This document shows positions 43,390-53,740 of a stretch of 64,000 nucleotides of DNA, piece after piece (position 1 is the stretch's first letter; every line of letters starts with the position of its first letter). Where the stretch lies: positions 20,221,216-20,285,215 of the forward strand of contig JAYGXS010000004.1 of assembly GCA_036362985.1 (NCBI GenBank), written 5' to 3'. The notes beneath the pieces were generated by a model that searched no databases, had not been told where the DNA came from, and was given only the letters and a program-made list of their open reading frames with translations. Both the position numbers and the translations under genes were made by a program. The stretch is from Ligula intestinalis (lineage: Eukaryota > Platyhelminthes > Cestoda > Diphyllobothriidea > Diphyllobothriidae).

Positions 43390-43770
43390 GGTGGTTAAGT
43401 AAGTTTAATCTTGGCAACTGTGATCTTTAGGCGCGGTTTCTTACGAGAAGAGAAGTCATAGGAAGGCAGAGTTGTAGGAAGAGTTTATTCTGTAGAGAAG
43501 GAAGTGGAAAATAGGCAAGAGGAAAGCGACTGTCAGACGACCACACACCCATAAGCCAGCGGACGGCGCAGCAAGTGAGGTCTGCTCGGCAGTGGTCATA
43601 TGAGGTCCTGTGTGAGTCGGCCTGTGATTGGCTACTCCAGAGGCCGGAAGCAGCAAGCGTGTGAGTCAGCCTTGACAGGTGATTGGCTAGGCAGGCGGCC
43701 AGTAAATGTGCAGTCGTGGGCAGCGGTGAGCCTTCGCGCGATGATCGTCTGCGCGGAATGACTCACCACA
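43390..43770 (-). repeat. Family X repeat, copy 8
   Basis: Reverse strand, inverted relative of copy 6: TTGACAGGTGATTGGCTAGG at 43673 and CGCGCGATGATCGTCTGCGC at 43736. The core is altered to GCAACTGTGATCTTTAGGCG (43416). AATAAAC on the minus strand near 43487 lies about 100 bp before the 3' end. Confidence 0.8.
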
Positions 43771-44049
43771 TATCCAGCGTTGGAAAGGGATGCTAGAGGT
43801 GGTAGCAATGCACGCTGACCTTCGGTACCATACCTGACAGCCAGGTGTGTGCGTGTCCTCGTGTAGTTGCAGAAGCACTGACCAGTTATTACTTTCAAAA
43901 TTCCCTTGCGCTCGCTAGCCACTGCATGTCCGTTGTTCAATTTGGCAAGGAGTAGTAATCGATTCCATAAATCAGACACCAGAATAGGAACACCCCGCTC
44001 AAGTAATAAAGGTGACCTTATCGAGAAATTTAGGTTAATAAAGTTGACC

Positions 44050-44470
44050 TTCATCACTACGATCTTCAGGCTCGATTCCTTAGGAGGAGGAGAGAAGTCA
44101 TGGGAATTCCAGCGTGGTAGGAATAGTTTATTCTGTACACAATGAATGGAAAAACAGGAAGGAACAACGTGACTCTCGGACGAATTCAGTCCGGCTGCTA
44201 GGGTGCCGGTGTCCGGAGTGTCAGAGCGAAGGCAGTCATCGCAGTCCGTTTCTGCCTGACGTCGAAATTGAGAGCCAATGGCCAGCCGGATTGTGGCAAG
44301 CCTACTAATGCGGGCGTGCCATAGGACAGATGGTGGTCAGCCTACTTATGCGGTTCCTCGCGGAGTCTGCAGCTGTCCGGACAGCTGTCCAAAGGGTAAA
44401 ACGAGGCTCGCAATCACGAGAAGTCATTTCTGGCGTGACGCGGAGGAAGTAGGGCTGCAGGGCTTCTAAA
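44050..44470 (-). repeat. Family X repeat, copy 9
   Basis: Reverse strand. CACTACGATCTTCAGGCTCG at 44056, then AATAGTTTATTCTGTACACA (44120). TACTAATGCGGGCGTGCCAT at 44305 matches the outer part of copy 1. Confidence 0.75.
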
Positions 44471-44620
44471 ACCCTGCGTATAATTCCAGGAAGAGGCAAT
44501 ATTCTCGGATCTTAACCCTTGCATAATACTACGCCGTAGCCCTAATCTGAGCCCTGGCCCTGTAGCACTACGGGTAGCAATCATCTTAGACTTAACCCTC
44601 AGATCACACCTAACCCTAAT

Positions 44621-45421
44621 TGTTTCGTCTTGATTTCTCTACCTCTGTATCCAGCAGCCATGCGTACTACAAACGCAGGGATGACAACTATCAAGGCAGT
44701 AGGGTACTATTTAACAAATAGTAAAGGATAATCAACTACAAATCTCAAAACTGGAAACACCAAGTCAAGAGCGAAGGGAGTCGGCCAAATTGCCTGACTC
44801 TATACAAGGGAACAAGGCAAGTTCAACAATAACGTCACGCAGGACGAAACTAGCCTTGGGAAAGCTTGTGTGTTAGGGAGGAGGGCGGTTCTGCTTTTGT
44901 ATGATTTCAGGAGGCCATTCCTATGGCCCCAGGATTGGTTTAAAAAAACCAGCGCGAAGGGGGGAGTGGACGTGAACACAGGCAATACTGTGCAGGCAAG
45001 ATGAAGGAGGAACTGCAAGCGTTTGAGGTCATCGGTGGTGACAGCTATAAGCAAACAAGAGGAAGATGGGGAGGCAATATCGAGTGGCTCTTGAAACAGT
45101 CGTTTCTTGCTGCAATGGGGGCCGGAGGCAATGTGTAAAAAGGTGATTAAAAGGCAGGAGAGTCGAGCGGGTGGTGGGGATAGTAATTAAGTATCACTAA
45201 AGTGGTACTTGACCGGGTGACTAGTTTTAACACTAGTGTGCATTCAACTGGAAACAAAAGGGTCATCAGGAACAGAATTCTTGGAGGAAGGGAGCTCGGA
45301 CACGCAGTTCAGAGGAAGGGTGAACAGCCTTTCGTAAGGGGCAAATAATTGGATTCGGTCTAGCAGGAAGTCAGTGGAAATGGATGTGGAGAATTTCCAA
45401 CTTGTTCCAATGGAAATAACA
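44621..45421 (-). repeat. BEL/Pao-like LTR A, solo
   Basis: Minus strand, starts TGTTATTTCCATTGGAAC at 45421 and ends AAGACGAAACA at 44621, 801 bp, with TG...CA ends. Flanked by ctaat on the left and ctcat on the right (4 of 5 match), consistent with a 5-bp target duplication and therefore a solo LTR. Aligns over its whole length with 53741-54545 and 46058-46892. Confidence 0.75.
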
Positions 45422-45424
45422 CTC

Positions 45425-45745
45425 ATCTCAAACCAAATTGTAATTGCCTTGAAATTTCGTGCAAAGCCAGCTGTTTTACGGGCGGTTTCCGTTCCTAGGT
45501 CTTTACCTATTTGAAGATGAGTACTCGGAGACAGACATTCTCTGCAAAGGGCGTTTTTCAGATGCGTTTTAACTGAAATCCGCTTAAAGGCACACTGCTG
45601 GAGAATCACTGACAAAGCTATGCATTGATAGTGCTTTTGACCGTTCCGTTAGATACTGCATGTGATACAGTGTGGTTCCGCCCGCCTACTGTTGTACATT
45701 TGCTCACGGCATCAGTGATCTTGTAGCGCTATCCACTCAGTGCCG
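45425..45745. other. No feature seen
   Basis: Anonymous spacer between LTR A and repeat K. Confidence 0.3.
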
Positions 45746-45749
45746 GGTG

Positions 45750-46057
45750 TGCAACTGGTCACGTGATCCCAAGTATCAACTGGCCTCTGGGATAACCAAT
45801 TACAGGTAGCATAGATTGCTATTGGCCAAGCAGTAAACCAGGTGGCCAGTGACCCACTCCCACAGGACGTTGATGCATTCACGCCCATACCACGCTAGCA
45901 GACATATTTACGTGCAGGGCCCGGACATGCCGTGCGTTGAGAGCCTCAGACCACCAATGTGTTTCCGTATAGAATAAACTACTCCTATTGGTCTAACTCC
46001 TTCCCTTCTTGCACGGAACTGGGATTGATAATTGTAGTGTTCTGAGTACACGCACGG
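45750..46057 (+). repeat. Repeat K, copy 1, interrupted by LTR C
   Basis: Aligns with 55725-56012: GCTATTGGCCAAGCAGTAAA at 45809, GTGGCCAGTGACCCACTCCC at 45842 and TCTGAGTACACGCACGG at 46041. In copy 2 the last block continues past the same point (GCGCACGGCTTAG), so LTR C appears to have inserted here. Contains AGAATAAACTAC, as in family X, suggesting LTR-like origin. Confidence 0.7.
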
Positions 46058-46892
46058 TGTTATTTCAAGTTGAACAAGTCTGCAGTTCCCTTCATCCCTG
46101 TCGGACCACCTACAATTGTTTCCTTTTTATGAAAGGCTGTTGCCTCGTCCTCTTAACTACCTGCCTGAGTCTCCTTCCTCCAAGAATGCTGTCCCTATTA
46201 ACCCTTTTGTTTCCAGTCGAATGCACACTGTTGCTAAAAATATCCCCCTCTGGCCAAGTGATGCTTGAATACTGTCCTCACCCTCCGTTCGGCTTCCTTC
46301 CCTTTTAATCACCTTTTCCCACAATGCTTTCGCCCCGCTCCCCCACCACCACCACCACAATCAGCGTTCAACAAACGCGGCATGTTTCTAGAGATACTTG
46401 CCACTGCCTCCCCCGTCCCCCTCTAGTTCGATTACAACTGTCCCCACCGCCGGCCTCAAAACGCTTGCAATAAGCGTCTGCCAATCCCCCCCCCCCGCTT
46501 GCCGGCGCAGTATTTCCTCTGTATACGTTTGCCCCCTTTTGTGCTGGCGTTTCAGACCAATGGGAGTCCACAGGAACTGCCATCTGAAATCACAAAGTAA
46601 CAGTCTTCTCTTTCTCTCTCTCTCTCTCATTAATGCATACACGCTGCTCCAATATTGGTTTTACTCTGAGTAGCATTGTTGTCGAACGTGTGTTGTTCCC
46701 TTGTATAGAGTTAGGCAATTTGGCCGACTCCCTTCGCTCTTGACTTGGTGTATCCATTGTTTAGGTTATTGCATTGTCTATCTTTTACTATTTTGCTTGA
46801 TAGTACCCTACTGCCTTGATAGTTATTTTCATTGGTTTTGACGTTCCCGCAACTGCTGGATACAGAGACAGGGAATTCAAGAAGACGAAGCA
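46058..46892 (+). repeat. BEL/Pao-like LTR C, 5' LTR
   Basis: Starts TGTTATTTCAAGTTGAAC, ends GAAGCA; 835 bp. Longer than A and B because of insertions including a (CT)n tract at 46608-46628 and C-runs. Followed directly by the leader. Confidence 0.7.
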
Positions 46893-47010
46893 GTACTCAA
46901 CATTAATACAGTACTCAACAAGGTTCAGAGTATCTCTCCGGAGAAGCAGTACTCAACATTGGCACAATACTCAACAAAGTTCAGAGTATCTGGCCGGAAA
47001 AGCCAGCACT
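46881..47010 (+). repeat. Leader tandem repeats
   Basis: Unit of about 55 bp: GAAGCAGTACTCAACATTAA ... AGTATCTCTCCG, then GAAGCAGTACTCAACATTGG ... AGTATCTGGCCG, then a partial third copy (GAAAAGCCAGCACTCAGCAC). Shorter ACTCAACA units recur within each. The first unit overlaps the last bases of the LTR. Confidence 0.85.
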
Positions 47011-47299
47011 CAGCACAGATTGACCGTACTAAGAAGGAGTCTCGCATTTGTCTGGACTGCAAGTAGTTGACAGGACTTAAACACAACTGCGAAACTGCCG
47101 GATCGATAGTGCTGAACAAGGTATAGAGTACGTTGGCCAGATTGGCCGTCCTCAAGGGCTACAACGTTGGCCGGATTGGACGAAATGTCCAAGAAAGAGG
47201 AATCAATCAAATCTGGTCAGGGAGAAGCCAACTCCCCGTAAATCCACACCGGCTCTGGCAAGTCGAGCACTGGCTGTTGTTCTAGTTGTAAGAATAAGG

Positions 47300-48025
47300 A
47301 ATCTAGAAAGACTTTACAAATTGTACAGCTCCATAAAAAATATAAGATAGAACTGGCTTGATTGGATGCTCATATAAAGTCCGAGGTAGAGTCGGGAGAT
47401 GAGTCTGATCACGTGAAATATGCAGAGAAACTCGAACGCGTAGTTCGTTACGTATCCAAGTGCATCGTGAAAAGCGAATGTCTAGAAGAAAGGTGTCGTG
47501 GGATAAAACCGCGTATNNNNNNNNNNNNNNNNNNNNNNNNNNNNNNNNNNNNNNNNNNNNNNNNNNNNNNNNNNNNNNNNNNNNNNNNNNNNNNNNNNNN
47601 NNNNNNNNNNNNNNNNAGTTTGAGGTTTAGGCTGAGCGAAAGGTGGAAGACTCTGGGCAGAGACGGTTGTACTTAACACACTTTTGCCGGGGAGATGCGA
47701 GAGCCGCGCTTGAAGAGTGTGTCATGCTTCCTGCTTCCATGGCATACGAAAGAGCACGGGCTACTTTCGGAGACATTTTAGGTCAACCGCACCTTGTTGC
47801 ATGGTCCCTTCTCGAGGGACTATTGAGCCAGGCACGACAGACTAAGTCAATTTCTGACATATGCATTAAGATGAAGGGTTGTGAAATCACACTCACGTAA
47901 CTAAATGACGCGTCCGATTTACATTTCCTAAATGTTTTGGAACGAACAGTGCGTTCCCTACTTTACACAATGCAGAACCAATGGGCTGAAGTAACCGATC
48001 GGATATATACTGGAGGTAGAGACCC
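47300..48025 (+). pseudogene. gag: BEL/Pao gag fragment
   Basis: The N-terminal part has LDAHIKSEVESGDESDHVKY and helical charged sequence up to the gap. After the gap a frame reads RRLYLTHFCRGDARAALEEC, MAYERARATFGDILGQPHLV and LLEGLLSQARQTKS, then VLERTVRSLLYTMQNQWAEV and DRIYTGGRDPSS. The block FCRGDA..AL..C......AY..A...F...G is the conserved capsid region of BEL/Pao gag. There are in-frame stops (after EITLT and others) and frameshifts. It ends where Penelope-like sequence starts. Confidence 0.85.
47517..47616. other. Assembly gap, 100 N
   Basis: Exactly 100 N inside the BEL/Pao gag. The missing part of gag should lie here. Confidence 0.99.
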
Positions 48026-48246
48026 GTCGAGTTAGTTGCAACCTGGGAGCTGGCATCTTTCTTCCTCACCGCCACTGCATGCTCGGCCATTCGCGTCCGG
48101 AGTAATCTCCTGGTTTCTCCGACGTAGGTGCTTTGTCCACAACTGCATTAGATCCGGTGAACGATTCCAGCCATTTCCTGCCGTAGCAGTGAGTCCTTCG
48201 GTCTCATGACCCATGCTTCTGGCCAGCTCACTCGACGGGACCTTGT
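48025..48246 (-). pseudogene. Penelope-like GIY-YIG domain, inverted segment
   Basis: Minus-strand reading: RRVSWPEAWVMRPKDSLL, then GIVHRI-stop-CSCGQSTYVGETRR and RMAEHAVAVRKKDASSQVA. The TYVGETRR core and the following R..EH segment are the GIY-YIG nuclease motif of Penelope-like elements, which cuts target DNA during insertion. Only one stop is visible in about 70 codons. Confidence 0.8.
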
Positions 48247-48567
48247 CATAATTTCAAGTTTGACGACGCCGAACTCCTCGCAAGAGGTGACAACCGCGTG
48301 AGCCGCGAGCTGCTCGATTCATGGATCTCAGGCTCCCAGTCCATCAACAAGCGCAATGATTTGGCGGTCCCATATGGTGTACTGAGACGTTTCCTGAGCA
48401 AGAGAATCAGTCACGTGGGAAGGACTGGGCGCAACAACAACTCTGATGACAGCGGGTATAATTGTCGCGTCATTATCAGGCCCGCATCCGACGCTGACAA
48501 GGCAAATGTGGCAATCAGTGAGTCGAATGCGAAGTTTCAAGCCAGTGCCGCACCAATTAAGACTTAA
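48246..48567 (+). pseudogene. Penelope-like ORF, C-terminal tail
   Basis: Open from about 48246 (HNFKFDDAELLARGDNRVSR, ELLDSWISGSQSINKRNDL, PYGVLRR) to the stop at 48565. RGDNRVSREL..SW...SIN..NDL is the conserved segment after the GIY-YIG domain in one group of flatworm Penelope-like elements. No start codon of its own is expected. It leads straight into the terminal repeat. Confidence 0.8.
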
Positions 48568-48830
48568 GCCGTAGCGACAGAAGTAGATAATTATCTTACG
48601 CCCGCAGATGACCACTATGAACTATAAATACACTGCAACCTGTGCATGTTTCAACCCTATTTGCACATAACTATAACTATGCTACCATTACCTATGATTA
48701 AGGATTCCCAACGGAATCCGAAACGTCAGGAAAATAAAACTCTTGTTCCAGTTGTCACATCCTCTTCTTCTGAACTGCTTACTGGAATTCGAATATTCCA
48801 CATTATTGGCACAAACTTAACTGTCGTTAC
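48568..48830 (+). repeat. Penelope-like terminal repeat, copy 1
   Basis: GAACTATAAATACACTGCAA at 48619 (TATA-like), then TTACCTATGATTAAGGATTC (48688) CCAACGGAATCCGAAACGTC (48708) AGG, AATAAAAC and CTTGTTCCAG, then a TTCTTCTTC end. Aligns with 62940-63235 over its whole length. Confidence 0.8.
48690..48728 (+). ncRNA. Hammerhead-like motif in the terminal repeat, degenerate
   Basis: A hairpin GGATTCC-caac-GGAATCC is followed by GAAACGTC, as stem II and the GAAA box of a hammerhead ribozyme. The upstream box reads CCTATGATTA instead of CTGATGA, so the core is not canonical and catalysis is doubtful. Penelope-like elements are known to carry hammerhead motifs in their terminal repeats, which makes the resemblance meaningful. 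Confidence 0.35.
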
Positions 48831-48834
48831 TAGT

Positions 48835-50275
48835 CGGGGCTAGGAGAATGAACAGCAGGCGTCATAAATTGGTTCTTCTTAGGGGCCAGGGTTCAACCTA
48901 CAAGGTATCGTCCTTAAGGTTAACCCTTTATGACTCTTTTTCCCTCACTTGCATGCGATCTGAATAACCTTCAACCAGGCGTGGTATGCGCAGAGTTAGG
49001 AAGGAGATAGAAAACAGCTCGTGTGTAGGTGGATTGTTCAGTTTTGTCAACCACTGCGCCAATTCCCACCTCCGCTTTTCTGCCTATCAGACGGTGGTGG
49101 ATTTTGTTGGAGAGAGGGCGAGCGAAGTAGATTAAGCGTCGTTCGGCTCCATTGTAAACAAATTCATGAGTAAATCGCGACAGGGTACAGCCAACGAGGC
49201 AGTAAACGATGTTGTTGCTCGCGGTGGCTGAACTGGCGCATGACAAGCCGATACAGACCTTCGTTACATGCGTGAGCACTGTCCAAATTCTGGGTGCCCT
49301 GCGGTTTACTCTCGGGTTTCGCCTTCACATGCACCCATTTCTCGAGGATCAGTCTCTCAAAATCTCTGTCAGCGGTATTGCAACCGTGCCCACTACAATG
49401 CATTACAACGCATCGCTAGAATGCCCTTATGATACGGTTTTCGTGGCTGGTTGGACGATTGCTGGGCAAACTCAGTACTTGTCCACTTGTAAGACGCTTT
49501 GGTAGGGCAATGGTAGAAGTGGTCTCGGGCTGAATTCCGAGAAGCGTTAGGGTTTATGTTTTGATTAGGACTCAGATAAGGGTTCGCAGGTGTAGCATTC
49601 CAGTAGGTTTAAGGCCTACAAAACGTATTAGAGGGGTGAAACACAAAATCCTAAATAGTAGTAGCTAAACTACTGCAAACTATGACAATAGAAAAAACGG
49701 CAAAACTGGCTTGTAGGGCCCCTCTAGATATCTCCCCTCCCTCATCTTACTGCTTAACTTATTTTGCGGTCAAACATTTAATTTTTGGCTAGTGAGCTTA
49801 AATTAATTGAGACGAAAGCGATAAAAAATATTCAATGAAATAAGAGTATTTTGCTTTAATATGCTAAAATAAAATAAAATTCGATCGTCAGGAACTTCTG
49901 TTGCGCAAGTTACGAACGTCAATTAAGGGAAATTCGACTCTGTGTAGGTGAAATTTAACGAAAATGGAAACCCGTCCTTCTTTTGGTGGAATTCAAAGAA
50001 AAAAATCAAAGTCGGGCTACCGAAAATTTAAAAGTAGTCTTTTTATTATAAGTTGACGGAATATTCGGGGCCTCTATAATCAGTCCTGCCAACAAAACGA
50101 ATAAAGGATGTAAAACAGGGATATGAAAGGGTAAGAATACAAACTCACGGAGTCCGAACGATCTTCTTCAGCAGTAGTCGAAATGTCAAATTGCAACGGG
50201 GAAGGATTGACCAAAGTTGCTGGCCAAGTTCACTCGTCCAGTCCACCATAGGTTGTAATAATGATCGGTAGAATG
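48835..50275. other. No confident feature
   Basis: Minus-strand open frames at 48971-49279 and 49164-49403 show no known motif. 49740-50100 is AT-rich. Continuation of the BEL/Pao gag was not found. Confidence 0.3.
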
Positions 50276-50279
50276 CTTA

Positions 50280-50735
50280 GAAGGGGAATTCTGTAGCCAG
50301 CCCACCTCCTTCAAACGCTTGACGCCACAAATGTGGTCTGGCAGGTACAATCTTAGTCACCCAGTCGCGCTCGGACCCTGTCCGCGTGCGAGACGCAACC
50401 TTTACCCTGGGGCGCACACAAGCACTCTAGAAAGGTCTGACCAATTAGCGGCGCGAAGCGCTCGTGGCCAATCAGCTTCATGAAGTGCTCTTTCGGTCTT
50501 CGGTCAATTCTTGCACTGACGGACACTTGGAAATCCGCTCTGAGCGGGCTGCCCGCTCACGCGCCCTCACGACTGGACCGAGTGGCAACTTCCTCCTAAC
50601 TCTTCTGCACACAATATATTGTTCCTACTACTCTGGCCTTCCCAAGACTTCTCCTATCTCCTAAGGAACCGGGCCTGGAAGATCGTAGCTGTTTGGGTTA
50701 ACCGTCTTAGCCATAACCCCTATAGGTCTCTTTTC
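50280..50735 (+). repeat. Family X repeat, copy 10
   Basis: CAGCCCACCTCCTTCAAACG at 50298 links it to the long form (copies 5 and 7). Core CGGGCCTGGAAGATCGTAGC at 50669 then TGTTTGGGTTAACC. A second CCAATCAG block follows the first (50438 and 50469), a small internal duplication. Confidence 0.75.
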
Positions 50736-50739
50736 CGAC

Positions 50740-51465
50740 CTTTTTCAAGCATACTGTCTAGATCAATCGTCAGTGATGCCGAGAATAGAAGGTTCATAAG
50801 GCCCGTGTCAGACCACCACCAGTTGAGGCAAAGGTTTGCATTCAAACAAATTGTACACGTAATGCCTACAAACCAATATAGGTCAAATGTACATACCTAA
50901 AGAGGAAAAGATACAAGTGCCTCCAAAGGATTGAGGTTGAGATTACAGTTAGGGTCGAATTCCGTGCATTGAAGCATTGCTCGCTCACCGGTGTGCCATG
51001 TGACCCATCCTCCTAGAAACCTAGCACATTTAAAGCTACGCTCAAAATGGTAATTTAAACAGGCTACAGAAGTTGCCCCCTTCAGATGGAGGCACTAGGC
51101 ATTGTCATAGACTGAGAAAACACCGCAAGCGGGTTAGCGCTTTATTGGTAAGAGGTGAACACCTCGGTCAATTAAAGCTTGATGTAGTGCTCTTTTGGCA
51201 ATGCTACCATCGATCCTAAGAAGGGCGAGGTTTCAGACCCCATCAGAAGGAGGGCATTCGCCACCAGCGAATTCTAGCAGGAGATAATTTTTTTTGCCAC
51301 TGCTTTAACCTGAAATGAAACAGCCAATACTTATCCATTTTACATTCACTAACGTGCCTGAATGTCCCTGGTAGTCGACTTGAGAAAAGCGTACAGTAAG
51401 GACGAAGCCAAGAAAATAGTTTTAAAAAAATCAAACACTAATAGTGAGTACAAAAGAGCATAGAA
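50740..51465. other. No feature seen
   Basis: Anonymous sequence; nothing recognised. Confidence 0.3.
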
Positions 51466-51469
51466 AGAA

Positions 51470-51850
51470 GGACGAGGAGGATGAGGGAGAAATACGCTTT
51501 ATTTTGAAGCTGGCACTCAACATTTTCAGTAAAAAAAATGGTTCCATTTACTAAGATCCAATGATAAATTAATAAAATACTCAAAAATCTAGAGGATTAC
51601 ATAGAAATCTACATTTGTTTTAGAGACAGATCTAACCTCAGCTTTTGAATTTTCGTTTCTTTACACGTGTGTGTGTGAGGAATTGGGATGCAGAATGCTG
51701 ATATTCCAATGAACGGTGGAACATACGTCAGAAGCTTCGACGCATGGTACGGGAAGACTTCTTAGCCAGTACTTCAGAATGAAGTGGCTGGGCAACCGCA
51801 TCACGAATGAAATCAGCGAGCTGCTGGACCGTTATACAGTGTCGCTGTTT
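51470..51850 (-). repeat. Penelope-like type 2, 3' tail
   Basis: Minus strand. QQLADFIRDAVAQPLHSE is encoded near 51830-51775 and corresponds to KQFADHILSEVAQPFYSDE at 26105-26160. The sequence then runs TCTAGATTTTTGAGTATT, ACTGAAAATGTTGAGTG and CTTCAAAATAAAGCGTAT, ending near 51475, parallel to 26325-26440. Confidence 0.75.
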
Positions 51851-51937
51851 GTTAATGTAAAACATAAAACCTAGGAAACGCCGGCAGCTGAAGGGAGCAT
51901 TCGGAGGAAGGCTGGAAAAATAACCGGATAGCAGAAG

Positions 51938-51999
51938 AGATGAGGAAGAAGGAGGAAAAGGAGGAGGAGGAGGAGGAGGAGGAGGAGGAGGAGGAAGGG
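51938..51999 (+). repeat. (GGA)n microsatellite
   Basis: About 18 GGA/GAG units, the last dozen perfect. It creates a poly-Pro stretch in a long minus-strand frame (52309-51728) that I do not call as a gene. Confidence 0.95.
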
Positions 52000-53490
52000 T
52001 GGGGGCGCGTGGTTGGGGCAAAGAGTGGGCGGTAGAGAGGCTAAATCTACCAGTTACGCCAGTTTTGTTGCCTTCCGGCCATGCCTCCTGGCACTGGTGC
52101 AAAAACTGGCCCATGAATGAGATGAAGCAGCTTCTGCTGCCGCATAAGCAGCCTTCCCTCAACACGCGCGACTGCGACGATGAGTGTACGTGTCCGCAAA
52201 CCAAGTCGATGGCGGGCGCTTGTGCGCGCACACGTACGTAGGCTCTCGCGCTAGCAGGCACCGGGAACGCCCAGACAGGCATGCGCACAAGGCTCAGGCA
52301 TGTAAACAAGATGAAAGTTCAGGGTGAAGAGGCTGGAATCTGTGGAATTTGGAGCCATGTCGCACATTTCCCGATCCTGTCTTTTTTTCTTCAATTGCAG
52401 ATGGCCGTTCAAGACCAACGGCCTCAGTAAGAGATTAAGTTAGTGTGCCTAAACGAGATAGGCACCCACGCAGGTTTCGGTAGTTTGAAGCTCTTGCCGT
52501 TGGATGGGGGCATCGATCCAGCCGCAAGTCCATAAACGCCTAAATGCTTAACTACCCTTCTGCATGAATATGAAACCAGGGCTAGACAGTGGAGGGCTGG
52601 GCAGAGAATTAGAGGAGAGTTTAGACCACGGATAGGGGTGGGATAGGGTGGAACAGAAAAGAAAAAGACCCCAAAGCATTATCAGCCGAATCAGGCAAGG
52701 CTAGAATGATTACCCATGCCTAATGATGGTAGCGAATAGGCATTCAAGTCTCTCGGATCCTTGGTAGTGGGGACGGTGGTGTTCGGCCAGTACTTATTGC
52801 TCTTCGTTGTATGCCTGTAAGACTTGAAGTCAAAACGGGACTCGCATGCTCTACCCTATAATCAAACTAGCTCATTGGATGTCACATCTGGGCGAAAACA
52901 ATGTACCTTGCAACGTCTAGAAAAATATTTATGGTTTTCGGCTGACATGTCCATCGCAGGGGGCAGAAATATGCTCCTATCTGCGGATAACCTTAAGTCC
53001 AAACGAGAGAGTAGCATCTATCTCTATTCGCGCTTGTAATTCAGTAAATCGACTTGAGTTTTGGAGGTTAATCACGTTTTTTTTAAATCTCACTTCACTG
53101 TTCGCGAATGCCTTTTGAGAAAGTCCTCCCTATCGTCTACTCGCTCACCACCACCACTACACTGTCTGTCCTAAGACCAGTCCTTGGTGTGGCAGGAAAC
53201 TAAAAGAAAAAAAGTAGATTTCCTCTGTCACCATGGGAGTTCTGTGGAATTGTACAACCCCTTGGGGTTTTTGTCCGCCTTTCCAGTTTTTTCTATAGAC
53301 ATGTAGACACCCCTACCAGTTCGACCGCCGCAGCTGACGAGAGCCGCCAGCCGTGTGCTCCTTACGATGAGGATGCAGGGACGGTGACTTGCGAGTGGAT
53401 GAGTTTTCAGTGAGCCGACTTACGTTGCACCTAGCGCACTCGCCCTTTCCTCACCTGGCTGTACCCAAGGTTAAGACAGAATAACGAAGA
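52000..53490. other. No confident feature
   Basis: Anonymous; open frames are short and lack motifs. Confidence 0.3.
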
Positions 53491-53494
53491 CCGG

Positions 53495-53690
53495 ATGTGG
53501 AATCGGGATCGGGCGCAGGCGGCTGGCGCGGCGGAAGCAGCCCCTATGCGTGTTACCACGCCCTTCCCTCTCCATTTTCGGTATTATTTATGGGAGGGCA
53601 ACACAAATAACGCCTGCCACGCTTTCATCTGGCCCCCACGTTGGTCCAGCCTATCTACCGCGCAGCCCGTTTAGAACCGTAGTCGCCTCC
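53495..53690 (+). repeat. GC-rich repeat Z, copy 2
   Basis: GGCGCAGGCGGCTGGCGCGG at 53513-53532, CATCTGGCCCCCACGTTGGT at 53626 and CTATCTACCGCGCAGCCCGT at 53650, parallel to 41085-41285. It ends about 50 bp before LTR B. Confidence 0.65.
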
Positions 53691-53740
53691 AGTTATTCTT
53701 TTATAGGAGGATTTCAAAGGGAAATAATAAGCTTGGTGTC

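Larger units (their letters stand above)
46058..48025 (+). mobile_element. BEL/Pao-like element, 5' part
   Basis: LTR C (46058-46892), a leader of about 400 bp with tandem repeats, then gag (47300-48025). The gag matches the BEL/Pao type. The rest of the element is lost beyond a Penelope-like insertion at about 48025. No 3' LTR was seen downstream; LTR B at 53741 has its own flanking duplication and is not the partner. Confidence 0.7.
48025..48830 (+). mobile_element. Penelope-like element (type 1), 5' part inverted
   Basis: The right part (48246-48830, plus strand) is the C-terminus of the ORF and the terminal repeat. The left part (48246 down to about 48025, minus strand) is the GIY-YIG domain that should precede it. 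The two parts are contiguous in an intact element apart from a few codons, so the 5' part is inverted within the insertion. This arrangement is the known product of twin priming. Confidence 0.75.

Noticed and set aside
51728..52309. 193-codon open frame on the minus strand with a poly-Pro stretch
   Set aside because: The length comes from a (GGA)n microsatellite and low stop density; its N-terminal half has no motif and its C-terminal part is a Penelope-like tail.
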